A DNA stretch of 64,000 bases from Gluconacetobacter tumulisoli (GCF_014174155.1 NZ_JABEQM010000014.1:30088-94087), one strand, 5' to 3'. Counted from the first letter of the stretch, positions 11,189 to 22,090 are shown. The notes: generated by a model from the letters alone, not told the origin. Made by a program: numbers and translations.

Positions 11189-11641
11189 ATGTCCCTCTCC
11201 ATTCTCTGGAGCCTCGTGCTCGCGATTCATCTGACCGCAATGGCCGCCTGGGTCGGCGGCATGGTGTATGCGGTCTTCGTCCTGCGCCCCAGCCTGGGGC
11301 TGCTGGACGCGACGCAGCGGGCGTCGGTGCATCTGCAGACGCTGGGACGCTTCTTTCGCATCGTCTGGCACACCATGCCGATGGTACTGGTCACCGGATG
11401 GCTGATGATCCTGCACGAAGGCGGATTCGCCGTGGTGCCGTGGCAGGTGAATGCGATGCAGCTTCTGGGCCTGGCGATGGCCGGGCTGTTCGCCCGGATC
11501 TATTTCGGCCCGTACCAGAAGGCCCGCCGCGCCATCCGCCCCCAGCCCGCGACCTTCGACACCATCCGTTCGCTGGTCCTGACCAATATCGGCCTCGGCA
11601 TCCTGACCATCCTGTCGGCCGCGATGGCGCGCGGCCTGTGA
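11189..11641 (+). CDS. CopD-like integral membrane protein
   Basis: 150-residue protein with four predicted membrane spans (around 3-28, 53-75, 84-103, 124-147). The start HLTAMAAWVGGMVYAVFVLRP resembles the C-terminal domain of CopD copper-resistance proteins and related putative haem-binding proteins, including the first-helix His and the WVGG motif. His11 and His56 (IVWHTMP) are candidate metal or haem ligands, by inference. No partner copper gene is next to it; it converges on a GH15 gene. It could be any small four-helix redox membrane protein, so the specific function is unproven. Confidence 0.7.
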   Translation: MSLSILWSLVLAIHLTAMAAWVGGMVYAVFVLRPSLGLLDATQRASVHLQTLGRFFRIVWHTMPMVLVTGWLMILHEGGFAVVPWQVNAMQLLGLAMAGLFARIYFGPYQKARRAIRPQPATFDTIRSLVLTNIGLGILTILSAAMARGL

Positions 11642-11647
11642 TGCAGG

Positions 11648-11683
11648 CCGCCCCCTGAAGGTCGGGCCGGCCTTCGGGGGCGG
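11648..11683. terminator. bidirectional terminator-like hairpin between convergent genes
   Basis: CCGCCCCC-T-GAAGG pairs with CCTTCGGGGGCGG, giving 13 bp with a single bulged T and a 9-nt loop. It fills the 45-nt gap between the convergent CopD-like gene and the GH15 gene. No T tract follows on either side, but the position fits termination from both directions. Confidence 0.5.
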
Positions 11684-11686
11684 AGA

Positions 11687-13519
11687 TTACAGAACGGGAA
11701 GCGGCGGCGCGCCGGTCGGCGTAATCCGACCGGCGGACAGGATCGCGGCGGTATTGACCAGCGACAGGTGAGAAAAGGCCTGCGGAAAATTGCCGACCTG
11801 CCGCCCCGCCTTCGCATCATATTCCTCGGCCAGCAGGCCCAGGTCACTGCGCAGGGCCAGCAGCCGCTTGAACAGAGCATGCGCCTCTTCCATCCGGCCC
11901 TGGGCCACATAGGCGTTCACCAGCCAGAACGAGCATGCGATGAACGCGCCCTCGTCACCCAGCACGCCCTCCACCTCCGGGTCGGGGATATAGCGCCGGA
12001 CGAAGCCGTTTCCGTCCAGCAACTCGCGCTCGATCGCGGCGATGGTGCCGACGACGCGGGGATCCTCGGGCGGCAGGAAGCCGACGACGGGGATCAGCAG
12101 CAGGCCGGCATCCAGGCCGGTGGCACCGAAATACTGGACGAAGCAGTTCTTGTCCCGGTTGAAGCCGTCACGGCAGACGGTATCGTGGATTTCCGTACGG
12201 ATCGCCTTCCATTCGTCGAGCGGGGCCTCCAGCCCGTATTTCTCGACATCGCGGATCGCCCGGTCGAATGCCACCCAGCAGGAAATCTTGGACACCGTGA
12301 ACTGACGCCGGCCGCCCCGGACCTCCCACATGCCTTCGTCGGGTTCCTTCCAGATGGTCGCCAGATGCTGCAGCAACCCGACCTCCAGCCGCCAGCCGTC
12401 GGTAATGGCGCACAGCCGCGTCTGGCGCGCCAGATGCAGGGCGGCGATCGCCTCGCCATAGACATCGAGCTGCAACTGTCCCGCCGCCGCGTTGCCGATC
12501 CGCACAGGCCGCGAGCCCGCATAGCCCGACAGCCACCCGGCCTCCCATTCATTCAGCAGCCGTTCGCCGCCGATGCCGTACATGATCTGCACCTGGTCGG
12601 GGCTGCCCGCCACCGCCGCCTGAAGCCAGTTGCGCCACTGCACGGCTTCCTCGAAATACCCGCCGGCCATGATCGCGATCAGCGTCAACGACGCATCGCG
12701 CAGCCAGCAATAGCGATAATCCCAGTTCCGGCTGCCGCCCAGTTCCTCGGGCAACGAGGTCGTGGGCGCCGCGACGATACCGCCGGTCGGCTGGTAGATC
12801 AGCGCCTTGAGCGTCAGCAGCGACCGCCGCACCGCCGGCGCATGGTCACCGTGATAGGTGCAGCGCGCGATCCAGTCCGCCCAGAACTGTTCGGTCCGGC
12901 GCAGCGCCTGCAATGCGTCGATCGGATCGGGCACCGGGTCGTGCGAATCCAGATGCACCATGACGAACGGCACGGTATCGCCTTCCGATACGATGAAGCG
13001 CGACACGGTGTGCCGGTCCTCGCCATGCAGGGCGACGGGGCAGCGCAGGATGCAGCGCGACGGGCCGGCGATGGCGTTGATGCCCATATTATCCGGCAGG
13101 CGCGTGACCCAGGGCACCGACAGGCCGTAATCGAAGCGCATGACCAGCCAGTTCAGCACCGGCACCGCCCCGCGCCGTCCTTCCACGATGCGGATCAGGG
13201 TCGGGGTTTCGGTGCCCATCGCCATGAAATCCAGGATGGCGATCACGCCGCTGGCGGTTTCGAACACCGTTTCCAGCACCATCCCGTTCTGCCGGTAGGA
13301 CCGCGAGATCACCAGCGGCGCGCCGCCCCTCTCCTCGTCCGGGGCCAGCAGCCAGTGGCCGTTTTCCCCGTCACCCAGCAGGGCGGCGAAGCAGGCCGGG
13401 CTGTCGAAGCGCGGCCAGCACAGCCAGTCGATCGACCCATTCCGCCCAACCAATGCGCAGCTGCGGCCATCGCCGATCAGCCCGTAATCTTCAATCTTCA
13501 ACGGATCGACAGTGACCAC
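11687..13519 (-). CDS. glycoside hydrolase family 15 protein (glucoamylase/trehalase-like)
   Basis: 610-residue enzyme expected to release glucose from alpha-glucans or trehalose. The N-terminal beta-rich domain begins IEDYGLIGDGRSCALVGRNG and continues SIDWLCWPRFDSPACFAALLG, the classic GH15 opening. The (alpha/alpha)6 catalytic domain has GSRNWDYRYCWLRDAS and the late GDEGAFIACSFWL segment that carries a catalytic Glu. I start at a GTG (13517-13519) with GGGGG 5-9 nt upstream, because family similarity begins directly after it; the frame stays open to 13612. No signal peptide, so it is probably cytoplasmic. GH15 includes bacterial trehalases, and the substrate cannot be told from sequence. 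Confidence 0.88.
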   Translation of the reverse strand: MVTVDPLKIEDYGLIGDGRSCALVGRNGSIDWLCWPRFDSPACFAALLGDGENGHWLLAPDEERGGAPLVISRSYRQNGMVLETVFETASGVIAILDFMAMGTETPTLIRIVEGRRGAVPVLNWLVMRFDYGLSVPWVTRLPDNMGINAIAGPSRCILRCPVALHGEDRHTVSRFIVSEGDTVPFVMVHLDSHDPVPDPIDALQALRRTEQFWADWIARCTYHGDHAPAVRRSLLTLKALIYQPTGGIVAAPTTSLPEELGGSRNWDYRYCWLRDASLTLIAIMAGGYFEEAVQWRNWLQAAVAGSPDQVQIMYGIGGERLLNEWEAGWLSGYAGSRPVRIGNAAAGQLQLDVYGEAIAALHLARQTRLCAITDGWRLEVGLLQHLATIWKEPDEGMWEVRGGRRQFTVSKISCWVAFDRAIRDVEKYGLEAPLDEWKAIRTEIHDTVCRDGFNRDKNCFVQYFGATGLDAGLLLIPVVGFLPPEDPRVVGTIAAIERELLDGNGFVRRYIPDPEVEGVLGDEGAFIACSFWLVNAYVAQGRMEEAHALFKRLLALRSDLGLLAEEYDAKAGRQVGNFPQAFSHLSLVNTAAILSAGRITPTGAPPLPVL

Positions 13520-13762
13520 GATACCCCCACATCGCACGACACCAGAGGCCCAGGCGACCGGACATGGGACGAACACCCGACGTAAACGCTCCACGCTTGA
13601 TTTTCGTTCCAATTATCGATAGGGACGAACACGCGGAACCGGGGGATTCGCCTTCATTTTCGCAAGGCCCTGCTTCGTCGCAGGAAAACAGGCCGAAATG
13701 CCTGACGTACCGCATCGTGGCGGAACGAACGGGACCACACCACTGACACGTTCGAGAGAATT

Positions 13763-15400
<1,638 letters not shown>

Positions 15401-15463
15401 TGTCGGGCAATGAGGTGACGCCACCCCATCGCCGGATAGTCTGACGGGCCAGGCGTACGCGAC

Positions 15464-16738
15464 ATGAAATTCGAATCGGATATCGAATTCCTCGGAAGAG
15501 ACGGGGATGGCATCGCGCGCACCGGCGAGGGCGTGCGCCTGTTCGTTCCCGGCGCCCTGCCGGGCGAGCGGATCGTGGCGGAATCGCTGGACGCGCGTTC
15601 CGCGCGGCTGGTGGACATCGTCCGCCCCAGCCCGGATCGGGTCATCCCTCCCTGCTCCCTGTTCGGCACGTGCGGCGGTTGCGCGATCCAGCATCTATCC
15701 CTGCCGGCCGCGCTGGACTGGAAGACCGGCCTTGTCGTCCATGCCCTGGAACAGGCGGGCTTCGATTCCATCCCCCAGCCCAAATCCGTCCAGAGCACGC
15801 CTGGCGCGCGCCGGCGCATCGACCTCGCGCTGCGCCGCACCCATGACGGCATTCGCATCGGCCTGCATGCGCGACGCGGGGATGTGGTCGACCTGTCGGA
15901 CTGCCCGGTGCTGGATCCGGCGCTGTTCGCACTGATCGCCGCCCTGCGCCCGCTGGTCCTGTCGCTGGCCGCCTTCCGGCGCGAGGGCGACGCCCTGATC
16001 AACCTGCTGGATTCCGGGCCGGACCTGCTGCTGGCAACGGATGCGCCGCTGGACGCCACCGACCGCGCCAAGCTGGCCGCCTTCGCACGGCAGCACGCCG
16101 TTCCGCGCATCGCATGGCGCCGCACCGGATCGACGGATACGCCGGAAACCGCGACACAGACCGCCACGATCCGCCATGACCTGTCGGGCATTGCGGTCGC
16201 TCCGCCGCCGGGCGCGTTCCTCCAGCCCTCCCGTGACGGCGAGGCCGCGATCGTCGCGTCCGTCCTGGACGGACTGCCCGGCCGCCTGAACCGCAAGGAT
16301 GTGGTGATCGAGCTTTATGCGGGATGCGGCACCCTGTCCTTCGCCCTTGCCCGGCATGCCCGGGTCCTGGCGTATGAAGGCCATCCCGATGCGGTTGCGA
16401 CCCTGAAACGCGCCACCACCGGCACCCGCGTGACGGCGGAACAGCGCGACCTGAACCGGCAGCCGGTCATGGCGCGCCAGATCGCCGATGCCCGCGTCCT
16501 TGTTCTGGATCCACCCTATGCCGGCGCCGGCGCACAGATGGAACAGATCGTCTCCGGCCGGCCGGAACGAATTATCTATGTCAGTTGCAATCCGCAGGCG
16601 CTCGGCCGGGATGCGGCGGATTTGTGTGCGGCAGGATACCGCCTGGACCGCGTGACCGTCGTCGACCAGTTCCTGTGGTCGACCGAAATCGAGGCCGTCT
16701 GCGTCTTCACGGCGCCCCGCGCGCCGCGGCGGCGTTAA
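15464..16738 (+). CDS. rlmD: 23S rRNA (uracil-5-)-methyltransferase, RlmD/RumA family
   Basis: 424-residue SAM-dependent RNA methyltransferase. An iron-sulfur motif is visible as Cys64, Cys70 and Cys73 (PPCSLFGTCGGC), with a fourth Cys in VVDLSDCPVL. The SAM site is IELYAGCGTLSFALA, LDPPYAG follows, and the catalytic cysteine is in IIYVSCNPQ. The N-terminal TRAM-like part is short but starts normally (FLGRDGDGIART). It follows the helicase gene by 63 nt on the same strand; both are RNA-maturation functions. The exact target uridine is by family analogy only, so RlmC or TrmA-like specificity remains possible. Confidence 0.85.
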   Translation: MKFESDIEFLGRDGDGIARTGEGVRLFVPGALPGERIVAESLDARSARLVDIVRPSPDRVIPPCSLFGTCGGCAIQHLSLPAALDWKTGLVVHALEQAGFDSIPQPKSVQSTPGARRRIDLALRRTHDGIRIGLHARRGDVVDLSDCPVLDPALFALIAALRPLVLSLAAFRREGDALINLLDSGPDLLLATDAPLDATDRAKLAAFARQHAVPRIAWRRTGSTDTPETATQTATIRHDLSGIAVAPPPGAFLQPSRDGEAAIVASVLDGLPGRLNRKDVVIELYAGCGTLSFALARHARVLAYEGHPDAVATLKRATTGTRVTAEQRDLNRQPVMARQIADARVLVLDPPYAGAGAQMEQIVSGRPERIIYVSCNPQALGRDAADLCAAGYRLDRVTVVDQFLWSTEIEAVCVFTAPRAPRRR

Positions 16739-16870
16739 GCCGGACCGGACCCGCATAGCCGGTTCGGGATCGTTGCGCCTCGGCAATGCATTGTCGGGAT
16801 CGACGCCATCCGGTAGCCTTCCATCCCTGTCGATACGGCCATACCCGCTTCGCCCCAGAAGGGAATCGTC

Positions 16871-17371
16871 ATGCCGCACCCCGGACATCTGGACGACGAT
16901 CCTCCCGAACCCCAGCCGATGCCGGCACTCCTGCCGGAATCGACGACCGACCGCCCCGCCCGGTGGCGCCATCCCGGTGCGATCCTGGCCTGTTTCGGTG
17001 TATTCCTGCTGCTGTCGGCCAAGCCATGGATGGCGACCGATTCCGGGCGGCCATTCCCGCCATCCGCGCTCCCTCTATCCAGGCTTCCTGCGACCCACGG
17101 CCCGCGCCTGAATCGCCTGGCGTCCCCGCGCCTGCTCTATCCAGAGGTCGCGCTGAAGCTTTACATGTCGGGACAGGTTTCCATCGATTGCACGATTCAT
17201 GCGGACGGGATGGCATCGGCATGCCGGATCGTCAGAAGCACTGATCCCGTCTTCAACGCCTCGTCACTGTCCTATGTCGCGCACGCCCGTTTCTTCCCCG
17301 CCATACGGAACGGGCAACCGGTCGAAACCCGGGACTACAGCCTGACGGTCCGCTATGTCCTCCGCCGGTGA
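16871..17371 (+). CDS. small TonB C-terminal-domain protein
   Basis: 166 residues: a short cytoplasmic N terminus rich in Pro, one membrane span around 36-50 (GAILACFGVFLLLSA), a short linker and a TonB-type C-terminal domain (about 85-165; RLLYPEVALKLYMSGQVSI, ending VRYVLRR). TonB domains transmit proton-motive-force energy to outer membrane receptors, but this one lacks the long Pro-Lys linker needed to cross the periplasm, so a role other than classical energy transduction is possible. The start has AAGGGA upstream. It converges on the suf operon. No exbB/exbD nearby. Confidence 0.7.
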   Translation: MPHPGHLDDDPPEPQPMPALLPESTTDRPARWRHPGAILACFGVFLLLSAKPWMATDSGRPFPPSALPLSRLPATHGPRLNRLASPRLLYPEVALKLYMSGQVSIDCTIHADGMASACRIVRSTDPVFNASSLSYVAHARFFPAIRNGQPVETRDYSLTVRYVLRR

Positions 17372-17374
17372 AGT

Positions 17375-17405
17375 GCCCCTTGCGCCCTCGAATGCGTAAG
17401 GGGGC
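17375..17405. terminator. terminator-like hairpin between TonB-like gene and sufA
   Basis: GCCCCTTGCG pairs with CGTAAGGGG(G)C, about 10 bp with one bulge and one G-T pair around a 10-nt loop, located between the stops of two convergent genes. Likely end of the suf transcript and of the TonB-like transcript; no T run. Confidence 0.42.
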
Positions 17406-17412
17406 GCCTGGA

Positions 17413-17793
17413 CTAGACGTGGAAGCTCTCGCCGCAGCCGCAGCGGCCTTTTTCGTTCGGGTTGACGAAGGTGAAGCCCGATTCCAGTTGCCGGACCTCG
17501 TAATCCATCGTCGTGCCGATCAGGAAGAGGGTCGCCTTGCGATCCACCAGCAGGGTGACCCCCTTGTCGGTCACGGTTTCGTCGCCCGGACCGGCTGCGT
17601 CGACGAAGCTCATGTCGTAGCCATGGCCCGAGCATCCCTTGGTCGAGACCGCGACGCGCAGCAACTTGCCGGCATGCGCCGTTTCATACAGCGTACGCAG
17701 CCGGTCGGCCGCACGCTCCGACAGGGACATCAGCGGCGGAAGGGCGCGCATCGGGCGGCCCGGGGCCGTCGCTTCTGTGGGCGAATGGGTCAT
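17413..17793 (-). CDS. sufA: iron-sulfur cluster assembly A-type carrier (SufA/HesB family)
   Basis: 126-residue A-type carrier that accepts a cluster from SufBCD and passes it to apo-proteins. The three conserved cysteines are present: Cys54 (KGCSGHGYDM) and Cys118/Cys120 (RCGCGESF). The start at 17793 follows CCAGGAG with good spacing; a longer frame from a TTG at 17814 overlaps the sufT stop and is less likely. It is the last gene of the suf operon. The N-terminal 20 residues are a short extension compared with E. coli SufA. Confidence 0.9.
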   Translation of the reverse strand: MTHSPTEATAPGRPMRALPPLMSLSERAADRLRTLYETAHAGKLLRVAVSTKGCSGHGYDMSFVDAAGPGDETVTDKGVTLLVDRKATLFLIGTTMDYEVRQLESGFTFVNPNEKGRCGCGESFHV

Positions 17794-17810
17794 GATGGCG
17801 GTCTCCTGGC

Positions 17811-18311
17811 TCAAAACATGTTCAGCGTCAGGCGGGCGTCGTCACTCATGCGCGACATATCCCAGGGCGGGTCCCACACGATTTCGACCTCGGCGCGGGT
17901 AACCCCGTCAACCTTCTGCACCGCCTCCTGCACCTGCACAGGCAGTTCCTGCGCGCTGGGGCAATTGGGGGCGGTCAGCGTCATTTCGATATGCACGCCG
18001 CCGTCCTGATGCAGGTCGATCGCGTAGATCAGGCCCAGCTCGTAGATATTCACCGGGATTTCCGGGTCATAGACGCTGGCGATCGCCGCGATCACCGCGT
18101 CTTCGTCCGCCGCATGGCCTGTTCCTGCAGCGGTCCCGGCGGCCGGCGCGGCCTCGGCCGAATCGTCGCCGGGCGTCCAGCTCTCGACTGCTCCCGCGCC
18201 GGAGACCGATCCGGCCTCCGCAGCGGCGGGGGGATCGAACGAAAAGCCCTCGGGCCCCTGCCTGGTGTCGGGTTCACCCATGTCGGCCGTCTCCTCGGGT
18301 TGCGCTTGCAT
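17811..18311 (-). CDS. sufT: SufT-type DUF59/MIP18 iron-sulfur maturation protein
   Basis: 166 residues. The C-terminal DUF59 domain (about 70-166) carries VYDPEIPVNIYELGLIYAI and the conserved Cys in LTAPNCPSAQELP, the pattern of SufT and of eukaryotic CIA2. These proteins assist cluster delivery to client enzymes. The first about 65 residues are Ala/Gly/Pro-rich and probably disordered. The start at 18311 has GAGG 5 nt upstream and lies inside the 3' end of sufU (38-nt overlap), suggesting translational coupling. Alternative upstream Met codons lie deeper in sufU. Confidence 0.88.
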   Translation of the reverse strand: MQAQPEETADMGEPDTRQGPEGFSFDPPAAAEAGSVSGAGAVESWTPGDDSAEAAPAAGTAAGTGHAADEDAVIAAIASVYDPEIPVNIYELGLIYAIDLHQDGGVHIEMTLTAPNCPSAQELPVQVQEAVQKVDGVTRAEVEIVWDPPWDMSRMSDDARLTLNMF

Positions 18312-18768
18312 CAACGCCTCGCCTGTCCTTCGATCCATCCGGGGTCCCATCCACGGCCCCGACCAGGGCCTCCGTCAGCGCCGTCCACGGCAATGTCGCA
18401 CATCTGATCCGCGAACGATGCCGGTGCAAGGGGGCGAACACTTCCAGTTCCCCGACCTGTTCCGCGCCTTCGCCCGTCCGCAGCATCTCGCCGAACAGGC
18501 GGCCCAGCGTATCGAGCTCCAAGGCGCTCCGTCCCCCGGCCAGCCCGGCCATCATGTCCGCCGACGCGATGCAGATCGCGCATCCCCGCGTCTCGTGCCG
18601 AATGGCGGTGACCCTGTCCCCGGTCATCGACAGGCCGACGCGAACCCGGTCGCCACACATCGGGTTGGTGCCTTCGCCGACATGCGTCGCATCGTCCAGC
18701 GACCCGGCATGCGCGGGGGTACGCGCCCTGTCGATGACCTGCCTCTGATACAGGGTGTCGCGTTCCAT
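18274..18768 (-). CDS. sufU: SufU-type iron-sulfur scaffold / zinc-dependent sulfur acceptor
   Basis: 164 residues. SufU takes persulfide sulfur from SufS. The metal-site residues match those of Bacillus SufU: Cys38 and Asp40 (NPMCGDRV), Cys63 (RGCAIC) and Cys123 (IRCATLPW). The start at 18768 is 7 nt after the sufS stop; longer frames run back into sufS. The C-terminal about 30 residues are Asp/Arg/Gly-rich and overlap sufT in another frame. Finding SufU instead of SufE in an alphaproteobacterial suf operon is noteworthy. Confidence 0.88.
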   Translation of the reverse strand: MERDTLYQRQVIDRARTPAHAGSLDDATHVGEGTNPMCGDRVRVGLSMTGDRVTAIRHETRGCAICIASADMMAGLAGGRSALELDTLGRLFGEMLRTGEGAEQVGELEVFAPLHRHRSRIRCATLPWTALTEALVGAVDGTPDGSKDRRGVDASATRGDGRHG

Positions 18769-18775
18769 CGCCCGC

Positions 18776-20026
18776 TCACACGAACAAGGAGCGGATCTGC
18801 TCCAGCGTGGTGGCCAGGGTGTCGACCTCCTCGCGCGTCGTATACAGGCCGAAACTGGCCCGCGCCGTGGCATTGACACCCAGGCGCCGCATCAGCGGTT
18901 CCGCACAATGATGCCCGGCCCGGATGGCGATGCCGTTCCGGTCCAGCAGGGTCGCGATATCGTGCGGATGCACATCGTCCATGGTGAACGAGATCACGCC
19001 GCCCCGATCGGCAGGCGCGCCAATCACCCGCAGGCCCGGAACCTCGGCCAGGCGCCGCAGGGCGTGGTCGGTCAACGCGGCCTCATGCGCGGCGATCGCG
19101 TCGAAACCGATCGATTCGATATAGGAGATCGCGGCACCCAGGCCGATCGTCTCGACGATCGCGGGGGTCCCGGCCTCGAATTTATGGGGCACGGTGGCCC
19201 AGGTCGCCCCTTCGAACCGGACGGTGGAAATCATTTCGCCGCCGCCCAGGAAAGGCGGCATGGCGTCCAGCAGTTCCCGCCGTCCCCACAGGACGCCGAT
19301 GCCGGTCGGACCGTACAGCTTATGCCCGGTAAAGACGTAGAAATCGGCCCCGATTTCCCGCACGTCCACCCGGCGGTGCACCACCATCTGGCTGCCGTCG
19401 AACAGCACGCGCGCACCTGCGGCGTGGGCCATGTCCGCGATCTGCCGCGCCGGCGTCACCGTGCCCAGCACGTTGGACATGTGCGTGACCGCCACCAGCG
19501 CGACCTTGCCGTCGGACAGCAGGCGCTCCAGCGCGTCCAGTTCCAGTTCGCCCGCATCGGTGATCGGCGCCACGCGCAGTTCGATGCCCGCGCGGTCCCG
19601 CAGCATCTGCCAGGGCACCAGATTGGCGTGATGCTCCATTTCGGAGATCACCACCGCCTGTCCGGGCCGTATCAGGCTGCCGAAGGAATGGGCGACCAGG
19701 TTGATCGCCTCCGTGCTGTTGCGGGTGAAGACGATTTCCTCGCGCGACGGGGCGCCGATCAGGCCCGCCACCTGGTCGCGCACCCCCTCGCACGCATCGG
19801 TCGTCCGTTCGCTCATCCAGTGCAGCCCACGATGGACGTTGGCATACTGGGTGCGCATGGTCCGCGACATCGCGTCGATCACCTGGACGGGCTTCTGCGC
19901 CGACGCGGCGCTGTCCAGGAAGACCAGGGGCTTGCCGTGCACCTTCTCGTTCAGGATCGGGAAATCGGCGCGCAGGTGACGCAGCGCGTCGATCGGGTCG
20001 GCCATGGCGGCAGGCGACAGATCCAT
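18776..20026 (-). CDS. sufS: cysteine desulfurase SufS
   Basis: 416-residue PLP enzyme that removes sulfur from cysteine and carries it as persulfide. The PLP lysine is Lys236 (FTGHKLYGPTGIG) and the active cysteine is Cys374 (RAGHHCAEPL), the group II (SufS-like) pattern. The ATG at 20026 has GGAAGGA 8 nt upstream and is the start chosen; an internal Met at residue 8 is an alternative. It is separated from sufD by a single nucleotide. Confidence 0.96.
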   Translation of the reverse strand: MDLSPAAMADPIDALRHLRADFPILNEKVHGKPLVFLDSAASAQKPVQVIDAMSRTMRTQYANVHRGLHWMSERTTDACEGVRDQVAGLIGAPSREEIVFTRNSTEAINLVAHSFGSLIRPGQAVVISEMEHHANLVPWQMLRDRAGIELRVAPITDAGELELDALERLLSDGKVALVAVTHMSNVLGTVTPARQIADMAHAAGARVLFDGSQMVVHRRVDVREIGADFYVFTGHKLYGPTGIGVLWGRRELLDAMPPFLGGGEMISTVRFEGATWATVPHKFEAGTPAIVETIGLGAAISYIESIGFDAIAAHEAALTDHALRRLAEVPGLRVIGAPADRGGVISFTMDDVHPHDIATLLDRNGIAIRAGHHCAEPLMRRLGVNATARASFGLYTTREEVDTLATTLEQIRSLFV

Positions 20027-20027
20027 C

Positions 20028-21305
20028 TTATGCGTCCTTCCGGTTCCACCAGGATTCGACGGCGCGATCCAGCGTCGCGCGCAGGATCTCGTCGCCGATC
20101 AGGTCGACGGCATCATGAAGGAACGCCTTGACCAGGATGGCCCTGGCCTCGTGCTCCACGATGCCGCGGCTGCGCAGGTAGAACAATTGATCCGGGTCCA
20201 GCGCCCCGACCGTCGCGCCGTGGCTGCACCGTACGTCGTCGGCATAGATTTCCAGCTCGGGCTTGGCATCGATCTCGGCCGTTTCGGACAGCAGCAGGGC
20301 CTGGTTCATCTGGTAGCCGTCGGTCTTCTGCGCCACGCGCTCCACCAGGATCTTGCCCTGGAACACGCCGCGCGCATGGCCCGACAGCACGTTCTTCACC
20401 GTCTGCCGCGAATTGCAGTCCGGCGCCGCATGCGTGATGACGCTGGTCAGGTCGGCATGCTGCCGACCATCCAGAAGCTGGGCCCCGTTGACGTGGACGA
20501 CGGCCCCCGGGGCGGCCAGCCGGACATGGACCTCGTGCCGTGCCAGGGCGGCGCCCAGGGTCAGGGTGAAACTGTCATACAGGCCACCCGCCCCGATTTC
20601 GGCATGGACGACCGCCAGATGCTGCGCACCGGCGGCCTCGGCCTGCATCTTTGCATGCCCCAGCCGCGCGCCGTCGCCGACCGCGATGTCGAAGACCGGG
20701 TTGTTCAGGTACGCGCCCTGCCCGACCGACAGGTCGAGGACCGAGAGCGCCGCCCCCTGCCCCAGTTCGATGCGGTGGCGCGGATGGAACGAGATCGGCG
20801 TCCCGTCGGCCCCCGCCCCGACGGACAGCAGCAGCAGCCGTCCGGCATCGACACCCGGCGCGACACGCAGCAGCAGCCCGTCCTCGGCCAGGATGGCGTT
20901 CAGGGCGCTGGCGACGTCGGCCGCAGGCTCATCATCGGACTCTTCGTCGAGCGCCTGGAACCGGCCCACCGAAACCCCGTCCGGCAGGGACGAGCGCGAC
21001 GGATCGAAACGCCCGTTGACGAACACCGCCCGCGGCATGGCCCCATCCAGGGCGAACGCCTGCTCTGCCCCCGTCACGATCGCGTGGACCGCCGCGTCGT
21101 CGGGCGTTCCCGGCGCGGCGGCGAAGGGAACGTCGCCCAGCGCGCGCAGCGAGGTGTATTTCCACGCCTCGACCCCGCTGCGCGGCAACCCCGCCCGGCG
21201 CAGCATGTCCGCCGCCCGGTCGCGCACCGGATTCGTCCCGGCCCGGGACGCGTAGCGGTCCAGGAACGCGGCGGCGCTGACGCCGGCGGGGACGATCGCG
21301 TTCAC
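20028..21305 (-). CDS. sufD: Fe-S cluster assembly protein SufD
   Basis: 425 residues; pairs with SufB and SufC in the SufBC2D scaffold. The C-terminal SUF beta-helix domain is clear (YADDVRCSHGATVGALDPDQLFYLRSRGI), including the conserved Cys-Ser-His. The N terminus (SGVEAWKYTSL) matches the SufD family. It overlaps the sufC stop by 4 nt (ATGA), indicating coupled translation. Confidence 0.95.
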   Translation of the reverse strand: MNAIVPAGVSAAAFLDRYASRAGTNPVRDRAADMLRRAGLPRSGVEAWKYTSLRALGDVPFAAAPGTPDDAAVHAIVTGAEQAFALDGAMPRAVFVNGRFDPSRSSLPDGVSVGRFQALDEESDDEPAADVASALNAILAEDGLLLRVAPGVDAGRLLLLSVGAGADGTPISFHPRHRIELGQGAALSVLDLSVGQGAYLNNPVFDIAVGDGARLGHAKMQAEAAGAQHLAVVHAEIGAGGLYDSFTLTLGAALARHEVHVRLAAPGAVVHVNGAQLLDGRQHADLTSVITHAAPDCNSRQTVKNVLSGHARGVFQGKILVERVAQKTDGYQMNQALLLSETAEIDAKPELEIYADDVRCSHGATVGALDPDQLFYLRSRGIVEHEARAILVKAFLHDAVDLIGDEILRATLDRAVESWWNRKDA

Positions 21306-22084
21306 GCGGCCTCCGCCAGGAAGCGGGCATATCCCTGCGCCTCCAGTTGCTTGGCCAGTTCGGGACCACCGCTATGGATGATCCGTCCCCGCGCCATGAC
21401 GTGGATCCGGTCGGGCACGATATAGTCCAGCAGCCGCTGATGGTGGGTGATGACCAGCGCCGAGAAATCGGGCGCGCGCAGGGAATTCACGCCCTCGGCC
21501 ACGATGCGCAGGGCGTCGATGTCCAGTCCGCTGTCCGTTTCGTCCAGGATGGCGAAGGACGGGGCCAGCATGCGCATCTGCAAGACCTCGTTGCGCTTCT
21601 TCTCGCCACCCGAGAAACCGACATTGACGTTGCGCTTGAGCATGTCGTCGGACATCGACAGATGCTTCGTCTCTTTCCGGACGGCCTTGAGGAACGCGAC
21701 CGCATCCAGCTCGTCCTGCCCGCGCGCCCGGCGCACCGCGTTGACGGCCGTGCGGAGGAAATTCGCATTGTTCACGCCAGGCAGCTCGACCGGCGCCTGG
21801 AACGCCAGGAACAGGCCCAGCGCCGCGCGCTCCTCGGGCTCCAGCGCCAGCAGGTCCTGGCCCTTGAAGGTCGCGGTGCCGCCCGTCACCTCGTAATCCT
21901 CGCGCCCGGCCAGGACGTAGGACAGCGTGGACTTGCCCGAGCCGTTCGGCCCCATGATCGCATGGACCTCACCTGCCGGGATCTCCAGATCGACGCCGCG
22001 CAGGATCTCCTTGTCCGTCCCGCCATCCGAGATTTTGGCGCAGAGGCCGGCGATCCTTACAAACTCGTTGCTCACGTCACTCAT
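21302..22084 (-). CDS. sufC: Fe-S cluster assembly ATPase SufC
   Basis: 260-residue ABC-type ATPase that drives conformational change in the SufBCD scaffold. Walker A is GPNGSGKST, the ABC signature is VGFSGGEKKRNE (SufC-specific variant), Walker B/D loop is FAILDETDSGLDID, and the switch His follows in LVITHHQRLL. It starts 6 nt after the sufB stop and overlaps sufD by 4 nt. Confidence 0.97.
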   Translation of the reverse strand: MSDVSNEFVRIAGLCAKISDGGTDKEILRGVDLEIPAGEVHAIMGPNGSGKSTLSYVLAGREDYEVTGGTATFKGQDLLALEPEERAALGLFLAFQAPVELPGVNNANFLRTAVNAVRRARGQDELDAVAFLKAVRKETKHLSMSDDMLKRNVNVGFSGGEKKRNEVLQMRMLAPSFAILDETDSGLDIDALRIVAEGVNSLRAPDFSALVITHHQRLLDYIVPDRIHVMARGRIIHSGGPELAKQLEAQGYARFLAEAA

Positions 22085-22090
22085 CTCCGT

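Noticed and set aside
13564..13746. 60-codon plus-strand frame between the GH15 and helicase genes
   Set aside because: No ribosome-binding site or motif, and it sits in the divergent promoter region.
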